Of a DNA stretch of 8,311 bases, positions 1 through 5,202 are shown piece by piece. Position 1 is the stretch's first letter. Every line of letters begins with the position of its first letter. The position numbers and the translations under genes are program-made. The notes below the pieces were generated by a model. It was not told the origin of the DNA and ran no database searches. It worked only from the letters and a program-made list of their open reading frames with translations. Source of the DNA: Chloroflexia bacterium (GTDB taxonomy: Bacteria > Chloroflexota > Chloroflexia > Thermobaculales > Thermobaculaceae); the NCBI GenBank assembly GCA_013695265.1, contig JACDAU010000208.1, positions 1 through 8,311 of the forward strand, written 5' to 3'.

Positions 1-27
1 CATCTCGACCATCAATGGATCAAACAT
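1..27 (-). CDS. 5' end of an unidentified minus-strand gene (partial)
   Basis: Only the first nine codons are inside the window, reading MFDPLMVEM on the minus strand from an ATG at 27-25. The case for a real gene is contextual: a GGGAG Shine-Dalgarno core sits about 8 nt before the ATG, and a well-formed promoter lies about 50 nt further upstream at 84-112. The reading frame stays open to the window edge. The peptide is too short to assign a family, and I do not propose a function. It is transcribed in the same direction as the MFS/sigma pair, but 259 bp of non-coding, AT-rich sequence with its own promoter separates it from the MFS gene, so it is probably a separate transcription unit. Confidence 0.55.
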
Positions 28-83
28 CTGCCTGTCTCCCTTCATCGTCCCACCGCTGTCCGGCCTCGGCTGACCGTGTCCTC

Positions 84-112
84 ACTGTATCACATCTCAA
101 TACTGATTTCAA
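84..112 (-). promoter_or_regulatory. Sigma-70-type promoter with extended -10
   Basis: On the minus strand, a TTGAAA -35 box (112-107) is followed by a 17-bp spacer and a TACAGT -10 box (89-84). A TG one base upstream of the -10 makes an extended -10 motif. Predicted transcription would start near 77, giving a roughly 50-nt leader before the ATG at 27. It lies at the edge of an AT-rich island in an otherwise GC-rich window, which supports promoter function. It is assigned from sequence match only. Confidence 0.6.
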
Positions 113-138
113 TAGATAAATGCTAGATATATATAGAT
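113..138 (-). repeat. Three phased ATCTA direct repeats abutting the -35 box
   Basis: TAGAT on the plus strand (ATCTA on the minus strand) occurs at 113-117, 124-128 and 134-138, with periods of 11 and 10 bp, close to one helical turn. The copy nearest the gene directly touches the TTGAAA -35 box. Direct repeats phased this way just upstream of a -35 are the arrangement used by OmpR/SARP-type activators. An AT-rich UP-element-like role is the alternative. The repeats are short and in AT-rich DNA, so chance occurrence is possible. Confidence 0.4.
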
Positions 139-156
139 CGCTACGAATTAGTACAA
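128..156 (-). promoter_or_regulatory. Possible second upstream promoter
   Basis: Minus-strand TTGTAC (156-151), a 17-bp spacer and TATATA (133-128) form a second, weaker sigma-70-like match upstream of the better promoter at 84-112. Its -10 overlaps the ATCTA repeat array, so occupancy of the repeats could block it. AT-rich DNA produces such matches easily. Confidence 0.25.
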
Positions 157-286
157 TAATATGTCATTCGCTGACGTTTCCGTCGTCATCTTACGACAAA
201 ACTACCAGTGTACTGCTGATGCGCCGCGCGATACTGACGGGCCGGGACAAGGAGACGCTTCCGGCAATCACTGCGCTGAAGCCTGC

Positions 287-1549
287 CTAACCGTGGGCCA
301 CCGCTGCCTGGTCGCGGTGGGCGGAGTCGTCGCGCCGCTCTGCCCTGGGTATCAGCACGAGCGCGAGTGTTCCTGCCAGGACGGTGACGCAGCCGGCGGT
401 GGTCAGCATCGGCACTATCCCGACATATTGGCTCAGTACGCCCGAAACCCCCACACTGCCGAGGCACAACAGCCCGTTCGTGGTGCTGAGTGCGCCATAG
501 ACGCGGCCCCGAAACGCGTCCGGAATCCCGGTCTGAAGCATGGTGTCTGCGCCGACTCCCGCCGCTACCACGGGCAGGTACATCAGGAATCCAAGCACGA
601 CAACGGGTGCGAGCGACTTCTGGTTATACATTGCAACCATAAGCATTCCCGTCAGAATCGTGCCGAAACTGACCAATTGCCTCGGCCGCACCTTGCTCCC
701 GAACCAGCCCACCAGGAATCCGGCCAGCAACCCTCCTATCGAGAAGGTCGTGAGGATCCAGCCAATCGTTGCTGGCCCGCGCCCGAGAACCGACAGGACG
801 AACGGGCTGAACAGCGGGTCGATCATCGCCCCACCAAAGCTGGTGACGCTCAACACAATAAAGAGTGACACGACAAGCCGATCTCGCCGCACGAACGTCA
901 GCCCAGCCCGCCACTCCCGCCACACACGTACCCAGGATGAGACGACCACCTCGGCCACCTCACTTGCGGCGGGCGCGGACCTGGACGGCGCGAGGATTAG
1001 CGCGACCAACCCGGCGGCGATCAGAAACGATGCGCCATTGAAAATGGCCACGCTCCCAATGCCGAAGAGTCCGATAAGAGTCCCGCCGATCGGCGGTCCC
1101 GCGATGCGGGCAATAGTGTTGTTCAGCGAGCCGAGCGAGTTCGCTGGTATCAGGTGTTCCTCGTCGACCAGGTTCGGAACGATAGCGCTTTCCGCGGGCT
1201 GGAAGAACGTGGCGACGGAGGTATCTACGAGGCTCACCACATAGACCAGCCACAGCCAGCCGTTGGACCGCACGAGAAGTAGCAAAAGCATCACGGTGGC
1301 TTGTATCAGGTTCGTGGCGATCATGATTTGCCGCCGGTCCCAGCGATCCGCGAACACGCCCGCAACCGACCCGAGTACGACCGCCGGCAAGTAGTACGTC
1401 GCGGCCATCCCCGCCGTGGCGAGCGTGGAGCCGGTTTGCTGGTACACATACACGGGCAGGGCAATCCTCATCGCCCGGTCGCCGGTCAGAGAGACTAGCC
1501 CGCCAAGCCACAGCAACACGAAGTTACGCTGCCGCAGGACCGCGAGCAC
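287..1549 (-). CDS. MFS efflux transporter, MFS_3 / EntS-like
   Basis: A 420-residue integral membrane protein of the major facilitator superfamily, probably a proton-driven exporter of a small molecule in the cytoplasmic membrane. It is hydrophobic throughout, with about 10-12 membrane segments and a polar central loop (about 188-225). Visible family marks are MFS motif A (GVFADRWDRR, 64-73) after the second helix, FFQPAESAIVPNLV (115-128), ANSL...AGPPIGG (136-156) and RGRVYG (347-352). Together these are typical of the MFS_3 branch that includes enterobactin exporter EntS and macrolide efflux proteins. Length matches the family. Translation starts at a GTG (1549-1547) that shares its G with the TAG stop of the upstream sigma gene. 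A GAGGG sequence in the last sigma codons serves as RBS, so the two genes are almost certainly cotranscribed and coupled. The substrate cannot be read from sequence. The C-terminal tail (about 401-420) is charged and soluble. Confidence 0.88.
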   Translation of the reverse strand: MLAVLRQRNFVLLWLGGLVSLTGDRAMRIALPVYVYQQTGSTLATAGMAATYYLPAVVLGSVAGVFADRWDRRQIMIATNLIQATVMLLLLLVRSNGWLWLVYVVSLVDTSVATFFQPAESAIVPNLVDEEHLIPANSLGSLNNTIARIAGPPIGGTLIGLFGIGSVAIFNGASFLIAAGLVALILAPSRSAPAASEVAEVVVSSWVRVWREWRAGLTFVRRDRLVVSLFIVLSVTSFGGAMIDPLFSPFVLSVLGRGPATIGWILTTFSIGGLLAGFLVGWFGSKVRPRQLVSFGTILTGMLMVAMYNQKSLAPVVVLGFLMYLPVVAAGVGADTMLQTGIPDAFRGRVYGALSTTNGLLCLGSVGVSGVLSQYVGIVPMLTTAGCVTVLAGTLALVLIPRAERRDDSAHRDQAAVAHG

Positions 1550-2724
1550 TACCGGCCCTCATTCAACGCGAAATCGCCGTATACTCCGACGACGTCGAAG
1601 GTGTCGCGGAAGGTTAGCACGTCGAGACGTGCGACGTTGCCGACACTCTCGAAGGAATGGATCACTGCCGCCTGCCCGTGCGTCTCGACCTCTTGCAGCG
1701 GTAACTGGCGTATCCGGGACGCCCTCCGGAAGGCATGCACCTCCGGCAGTGCCAGCACCAGGCCAGTGGCGGAGGAAGACAGTTGTTCGCCACACGCGGC
1801 GCATTGGGTATGGACTCCCCGCGCCTCTTGAATGCTGTCCGGTCTCTCCAATGGCCGATGCATGTGGAGACGCACCGTCCGTCCGCAGTGGGTACAAAGG
1901 GCGACTCGCTCCTGCAACGCGCCCCGGAAGTATGCGTGACTCCACGCCGCCGTCTTATTGAGAATGGATTGAGGCCGTTTGAGGTCGCCAATTAGTCTGG
2001 TGAAGTGCGCGTTCGCGAGCCGAAACTTCGATCCAGCCATGCCAGCGGCCGGATGGCATGCCGGGCACCGGAAGGAGACGGTACTGGGACTGAGCGGAAT
2101 GCGGGCTTGCAGCTTGCACTGTCCGCATTGAGTACACCAGATTCGTGTCTCTCGCCAGTCGTCAGACGCCGCATCGTAGAGCCCGTACGCTTCTGCCTCG
2201 TCCCTGAGCCCGGTGGTAATGGCGCGACGAAGCAGCAACTTGCCCCTTGTAAGCCGCATCGAGACCGCATCTTCGCTCAGGCCCAGCCGCTCGGCGATCT
2301 CCGCGTGCGGCGACTCGCGCACGTACCGCTCGACGAGGATCTCGCGCGTCGCTGGCGGCAGCAGCCCAAGCGAGCGGTCCAGCAATTGAGCCAACTCGTC
2401 GCGTTCGAGTTCCAGTTCCACATCAAGGTCATCCGCCGATTCCACCCCGTCGGCCTGTCGGACCAGCCGATGAAGATCCCTGCCCTGGGAACGCGCCCAG
2501 CTTCGGCAGATATTGCGAGCGATACCAGCCAGCCACTGCGGACGCTTGTCCGGGTCGCGCAAGGTATCGACCCCACGCCACGCCACTAGAAGCGCCTCTT
2601 GCGCCAGATCCTCAGCGATGTGCTGGTCGCCCGTCAGGTGCGCACAGAGTCGAACGAGCCTTGCCCGCTCAAACGGCAATGACTCGCTCGGCACTTCCAC
2701 CGCCCCCGAGTTCCCCGCCCGCAT
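1549..2724 (-). CDS. ECF-like sigma-70 factor with C-terminal zinc-ribbon-like extension
   Basis: A 391-residue RNA polymerase sigma factor. Region 2 is at about 18-82 (AEDLAQEALLVAWRG for core binding, then QWLAGIARNICRSWAR for -10 recognition). Region 4 is at about 110-168, with a helix-turn-helix (HAEIAERLGLSEDAVSMRLTRGK) for -35 recognition. Ordinary ECF factors stop near 170-200 residues; this one continues for about 200 more. The extension holds cysteine pairs C197/C200 (plus C203) with C220/C223, and C277/C280 with C308/C311, which look like two zinc ribbons, then a cysteine-free tail (about 315-391). The start is set at 2724 because GGAAGGAG lies 6 nt upstream; the frame stays open to 2853 but that upstream part has no comparable RBS. 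No anti-sigma gene is adjacent, so the extension may control activity (inference). It is the first gene of an operon with the MFS exporter, overlapping it by one base. The sigma domains are secure; the role of the tail is unknown. Confidence 0.88.
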   Translation of the reverse strand: MRAGNSGAVEVPSESLPFERARLVRLCAHLTGDQHIAEDLAQEALLVAWRGVDTLRDPDKRPQWLAGIARNICRSWARSQGRDLHRLVRQADGVESADDLDVELELERDELAQLLDRSLGLLPPATREILVERYVRESPHAEIAERLGLSEDAVSMRLTRGKLLLRRAITTGLRDEAEAYGLYDAASDDWRETRIWCTQCGQCKLQARIPLSPSTVSFRCPACHPAAGMAGSKFRLANAHFTRLIGDLKRPQSILNKTAAWSHAYFRGALQERVALCTHCGRTVRLHMHRPLERPDSIQEARGVHTQCAACGEQLSSSATGLVLALPEVHAFRRASRIRQLPLQEVETHGQAAVIHSFESVGNVARLDVLTFRDTFDVVGVYGDFALNEGR

Positions 2725-2730
2725 CGTGTA

Positions 2731-2738
2731 CTCCTTCC
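2731..2738 (-). promoter_or_regulatory. Ribosome binding site that fixes the sigma-factor start
   Basis: Minus-strand GGAAGGAG, 6 nt before the ATG at 2724-2722. It argues against the in-frame start 43 codons upstream at 2853, whose predicted N-terminal extension does not resemble sigma region 1 or 2. Confidence 0.75.
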
Positions 2739-2898
2739 GAAAGGTGAATCGCCCCGGTGACGCCGTTCTACATACATGTGGCGTCGAAGCCTGAAAAGCC
2801 AACGCGTTTTCTTCTGAGAGAGTGGGCAGCTCACGTAGACTGATCCGTAGCATCGGGGCAAGTGAATAACGCTAACTCCGGCGGATCGGTAGTGCATC

Positions 2899-2964
2899 TG
2901 TCGTTCCAAGCTTGGGAGGAATCCGAGGTTGGTATACGGTTCCCTTTCGGAGTTCGGGATGACA
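2899..2964. repeat. Degenerate inverted-repeat element (possible interspersed repeat)
   Basis: The segment starts TGTCGTTCC and ends GGGATGACA. Its two ~26-nt arms are imperfect inverted copies of each other (roughly 17 of 27 aligned positions), separated by about 13 bp. The end sequence and general form (TGTCATnCC... and a GGAATCC/GGAACC inner edge) resemble a class of short interspersed palindromic repeats common in intergenic DNA of several GC-rich bacteria, including Chloroflexota. That likeness is from memory of the pattern, not a search. Only one copy is in the window. Confidence 0.4.
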
Positions 2965-3025
2965 TTGCTTCAGGGTGCAAATGATTGCGTATGAAGCGCG
3001 TTTGCGGTGCTATGTCCCGCTCCAC

Positions 3026-3065
3026 AATCAAAAGGGCCGAAGCATTCACCGCATGCTTCGGCCCT
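3026..3065 (-). terminator. Rho-independent terminator of lat
   Basis: A perfect 13-bp stem (3053-3065 with 3033-3045, GC-rich core GGGCCGAAGC) closes a 7-nt loop. Read on the minus strand it is followed by TTTTGATT. It begins 32 nt past the lat stop codon, so it should end the lat transcript and insulate the sigma operon. The short T-tract is interrupted by one G, so efficiency may be moderate. No T-tract follows on the plus strand. Confidence 0.75.
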
Positions 3066-3097
3066 CAACTTCAATCGGCGCGCTCAGGATTCTACAG

Positions 3098-4453
3098 TCA
3101 CCGTCGCGGAAGCACGCGCTCCAGAATCTCCAGGGTCGCATCAAGTGCTTCGCGCTGCACGTCGAGATGTGGCCGCACGCGGACGGAGCGAACTCCGCAG
3201 CCGATCAGCAACAAACCCGCATCGTAGGCGTCCATCAGCAGGCCGTCACGCGCCGCAACGTCCTGCATATCGAACGCGATCAACAGGCCACGACCACGCA
3301 CGTTGTTGAGCGCGCCGCCGCGGTCCATCAGGCCGCGCAGCTGGGATAGCAGGTACTTGCCCTGAATCTCGCTGTTCTGCAACAGGGTATCTTCGTGCAT
3401 GATCTCGACATACCGCTGACCGCGCACCATGTCGACGAGGCTGCCGCCCCATGTAGAGTTGATGCGGCTCGCCTCGACAAAGACGTTGCGCTCGATTTCA
3501 TCTACCCTGCGCCCAACCGCTACCCCGCAGATCTGTGCTTTCTTGCCGAACGCGAGAATGTCGGGCACGACGCCGAGCTGCTCATGGAGCCACATCGTCC
3601 CTGTAACTCCCATACCAGTTTGTACCTCGTCGAACATGAGCATCGCCTGGCGCTCATCCGCAATGCGGCGTAACGCTTGCAAAAACTCCGGACGGAAGTG
3701 GTTGTCGCCACCCTCGCACTGTACTGGCTCAATCAGTATCACCGCGATCTCGTCCGGATAGCACTCGAACGCCGCGTCTATCTGGCGCAGGCTGGCCGCT
3801 TCGGCGGCGAGCACCTCCTCCTTAGCACGCTCATCCTGCGGAAACGTCATTTTTGGGTTGTCGACGCGCGGCCAATCGAACTTCGGGAAGTACATGTGCT
3901 TACGCGGATCCGCAGTGTTCGTGAGCGTGATGGAATACCCCAGTCGTCCATGAAACGCCTCGCGGAAGTGCAATACCCGGCATTCCTCCGCGGCAGTTAT
4001 CCCACGCTCCAGGTTCTTACGCACCTTCCAGTCGAATGCCACCTTCAGCCCGTTCTCAACCGCCGGGGCGCCGCCCGAGATGAAGAACAGGTGTGGCAAT
4101 CCCTCTGGCAGTGCGTGATGGGCGAACGTCTCCACTGCTTCGGCCATCTCCACGGTGTACACATCGGAGTTCGAGGGGTTGATGATCGCCACATCGGCGA
4201 TCCTCTCGCGAAACTCCGGCGTCTTCATCTTCGGATGATTATGGCCCAGCGGCGAGGAGGAGAAGAAGCTGAACATGTCCAGGTAGCGCCTGCCGGTGAT
4301 CTGATCGACCAGGTATGACCCCTCGCTCGATCGATGGTCGTACACAAACGGGTACCCGTCTGCGAGGAGGTGCCGCGCCAGATTTGCATGGACCTTGTCG
4401 GGATCGATCCTGGTGGGTTGAAACCTGGTCTTCGGCGTTGTCACGATCGCCAT
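3098..4453 (-). CDS. lat: L-lysine 6-transaminase (lysine epsilon-aminotransferase)
   Basis: A 451-residue cytosolic, PLP-dependent class III aminotransferase. It moves the epsilon-amino group of L-lysine to 2-oxoglutarate, giving 2-aminoadipate 6-semialdehyde (which cyclises to piperideine-6-carboxylate) and glutamate. It resembles Mycobacterium tuberculosis Lat along its whole length, including SGGAPAVENGLK (126-137), AFHGR (166-170), the IEPVQCEGGD segment (241-250), FDEVQTG (274-280), the Schiff-base lysine K304 in AFGKK, and INSTWGG (331-337). R170 matches the position of the substrate-carboxylate arginine in the mycobacterial enzyme, and E242 corresponds to its gating glutamate. These residues separate Lat from generic ornithine/GABA aminotransferases. 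The ATG at 4453 is chosen because AAGGAGG lies about 10 nt upstream and the protein then has family length; the open frame to 4726 has no homologous content. No aminoadipate-semialdehyde dehydrogenase or beta-lactam gene is adjacent. It ends at its own terminator and is divergent from the leader/membrane-protein unit. Confidence 0.93.
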   Translation of the reverse strand: MAIVTTPKTRFQPTRIDPDKVHANLARHLLADGYPFVYDHRSSEGSYLVDQITGRRYLDMFSFFSSSPLGHNHPKMKTPEFRERIADVAIINPSNSDVYTVEMAEAVETFAHHALPEGLPHLFFISGGAPAVENGLKVAFDWKVRKNLERGITAAEECRVLHFREAFHGRLGYSITLTNTADPRKHMYFPKFDWPRVDNPKMTFPQDERAKEEVLAAEAASLRQIDAAFECYPDEIAVILIEPVQCEGGDNHFRPEFLQALRRIADERQAMLMFDEVQTGMGVTGTMWLHEQLGVVPDILAFGKKAQICGVAVGRRVDEIERNVFVEASRINSTWGGSLVDMVRGQRYVEIMHEDTLLQNSEIQGKYLLSQLRGLMDRGGALNNVRGRGLLIAFDMQDVAARDGLLMDAYDAGLLLIGCGVRSVRVRPHLDVQREALDATLEILERVLPRR

Positions 4454-4482
4454 CAGCGTGGCGCCTCCTTGAACTGTTGACG

Positions 4483-4518
4483 ACAATTCATTGTACCGCA
4501 CACCCTGCCCCTGATAGA
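4483..4518 (-). promoter_or_regulatory. Candidate lat promoter with overlapping inverted repeat
   Basis: A minus-strand TACAAT -10 (4495-4490) gives a predicted 30-nt leader before the lat ATG. The -35 at the proper distance (TCTATC, 4518-4513) is a poor match, suggesting an activator-dependent or weak promoter. A short perfect inverted repeat ACAAT-TC-ATTGT (4483-4494) overlaps the -10 and the predicted start, the right place for a repressor operator. The repeat is only 5 bp per arm. Confidence 0.35.
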
Positions 4519-4537
4519 CACCAGGTGCGTTTGCGTA

Positions 4538-4567
4538 TTGACACTCCGGCCACGGGCTGCATACAAT
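4538..4567 (+). promoter_or_regulatory. Strong sigma-70-type promoter for leader ORF and membrane protein
   Basis: A consensus TTGACA (4538-4543), an 18-bp spacer and TACAAT (4562-4567) match the housekeeping promoter closely. Predicted start near 4574 leaves about 43 nt before the leader-ORF ATG at 4617. It is divergent to the lat promoter, with about 20 bp between the two -35 regions, so a shared regulator could reach both. Confidence 0.7.
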
Positions 4568-4616
4568 CCGGGACGGCGACATCGTCCGAAGCACCCCAGC
4601 CCGCAGGAGGCCCTGA

Positions 4617-4715
4617 ATGATCGCGCCCTTCGCCCACGCAGCGCCCGCCGCCGAAGATCGCTCGACGGATGGGCTACGCCGTCTCGGCATCGCGGGAAGC
4701 GGACCGCGCAAGTGA
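4617..4715 (+). CDS. 32-residue leader/small ORF, coupled to the membrane-protein gene
   Basis: The first ATG after the strong promoter opens a 32-codon frame. It has an ideal AGGAGG (4605-4610) 6 nt upstream, a better RBS than the downstream gene has. The product starts MIAPFAHAAPAAEDRS, is Ala/Pro-rich at first, Arg/Gly-rich at the end (finishing GPRK), and has no membrane segment. Its TGA (4713-4715) overlaps the GTG start (4712-4714) of the membrane-protein gene as GTGA, the usual sign of translational coupling. It may be a leader that delivers ribosomes to the weakly marked next start, or a small functional protein. A third possibility is that the two frames were once one gene (a -1 shift would join them), but the leader does not read like a natural N-terminus of the membrane protein. 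I do not recognise the peptide. Confidence 0.55.
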   Translation: MIAPFAHAAPAAEDRSTDGLRRLGIAGSGPRK

Positions 4716-5119
4716 GACCGCTGCAACGCACCACGCTGCTCGCGGGGCTCGTCTTCGGTCTGGTCATCGTCGTGGTGGATACCGCAATGCTCACGGCGAC
4801 CAGGGATGCCACACCGGAAAGCCCGGAAGCGGGTCTCACGTTCTGTTTTAACCTGCTCCTCAGCAATATTTTCTACTCGCTGAGCGGCTACATCGCCGGT
4901 GCGAGCGCGCTCAACCGAAAGCAGGGTCTGGCTGCGGGCCTTCTCGCCGCGATCATCGTGGGTCTACTCGGAGGAGTCGCCTTGATCTTCACTACCCGCG
5001 AGACGGAGACCACTGGGAAGATCATCGCAGCTATCTTGTATCACCTGCTCGGAAATGTCCCGATGGGCGCCGCGTTCGGCTTTCTCGGCGGCAACATCGG
5101 GACCCGGCAACCGAAATAG
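4712..5119 (+). CDS. Small four-helix membrane protein of unknown function
   Basis: A 135-residue hydrophobic protein with four predicted membrane segments: about 7-27 (TTLLAGLVFGLVIVVVDTAML), 40-62, 70-93 and 103-130. Small-residue patterns (GLAAGLLAAIIVGLLGG, GNVPMGAAFGFLGGNIG) suggest tight helix packing. Short charged turns and a basic start (VRPLQR) suggest a cytoplasmic N-terminus. No catalytic motif or recognised family is visible. The GTG at 4712 is chosen because it overlaps the stop of the leader ORF and no ATG occurs in this frame between the promoter and the first helix. Its own RBS (GGGAAGCGGA) is weak, in keeping with coupling. A run of about 85 bp separates it from the following amidohydrolase gene, so readthrough is possible. 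Confidence 0.68.
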   Translation: MRPLQRTTLLAGLVFGLVIVVVDTAMLTATRDATPESPEAGLTFCFNLLLSNIFYSLSGYIAGASALNRKQGLAAGLLAAIIVGLLGGVALIFTTRETETTGKIIAAILYHLLGNVPMGAAFGFLGGNIGTRQPK

Positions 5120-5168
5120 CGCGCCTGGTACCACGACCCGAATGAATACGCGCGATGCTCATTTCGGG

Positions 5169-5174
5169 TATGAT
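5169..5174 (+). promoter_or_regulatory. Weak candidate -10 box upstream of the M20 gene
   Basis: TATGAT matches a -10 well and would start transcription near 5181, about 22 nt before the amidohydrolase ATG, but no -35 is recognisable at 16-18 bp. Transcription of the gene may instead come from the 4538-4567 promoter. Confidence 0.25.
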
Positions 5175-5202
5175 GCGGCGTAGAAGAGATGAGGAGGTTT
5201 CA

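Larger units (their letters stand above)
2725..3097. other. Intergenic region between sigma gene and lat; no gene seen
   Basis: The 373 bp between the sigma-factor start and the lat stop hold no convincing gene. Open frames exist on both strands, but none has an RBS or recognisable content. The identifiable contents are the sigma RBS (2731-2738), a degenerate inverted-repeat element (2899-2964) and the lat terminator (3026-3065). The sigma promoter must lie here, but I found neither a good housekeeping promoter nor a clear ECF-type GGAAC/CGTC pair on the minus strand. Confidence 0.6.

Noticed and set aside
170..205. Possible terminator hairpin after the MFS gene (GTCGT/ACGAC)
   Set aside because: Stem is only 5 bp and no T-tract follows in the right orientation, so it cannot be supported.
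161..868. Open frame of 235 codons on the plus strand across the end of the MFS gene
   Set aside because: Mostly antisense to a clear MFS gene; composition is that of a reverse-strand shadow (many Arg, Gln, His, Pro), with no RBS or recognisable domain.
540..1244. Plus-strand open frame of 234 codons inside the MFS gene
   Set aside because: Fully antisense to the transporter; Thr/Pro/Arg-rich shadow composition and no family resemblance.
2005..2589. Plus-strand 194-codon frame opposite the sigma gene
   Set aside because: Antisense shadow of conserved sigma domains; no recognisable protein content.
2930..2965. Similarity of the minus-strand CATCCCGAACTC to a 5S rRNA segment
   Set aside because: Only about a dozen bases agree and the rest of 5S is missing; the segment is better explained as an arm of the inverted-repeat element.
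2831..3049. Minus-strand 72-codon frame upstream of the sigma gene
   Set aside because: Runs through the inverted-repeat element and into the lat terminator, lacks an RBS and resembles no protein.
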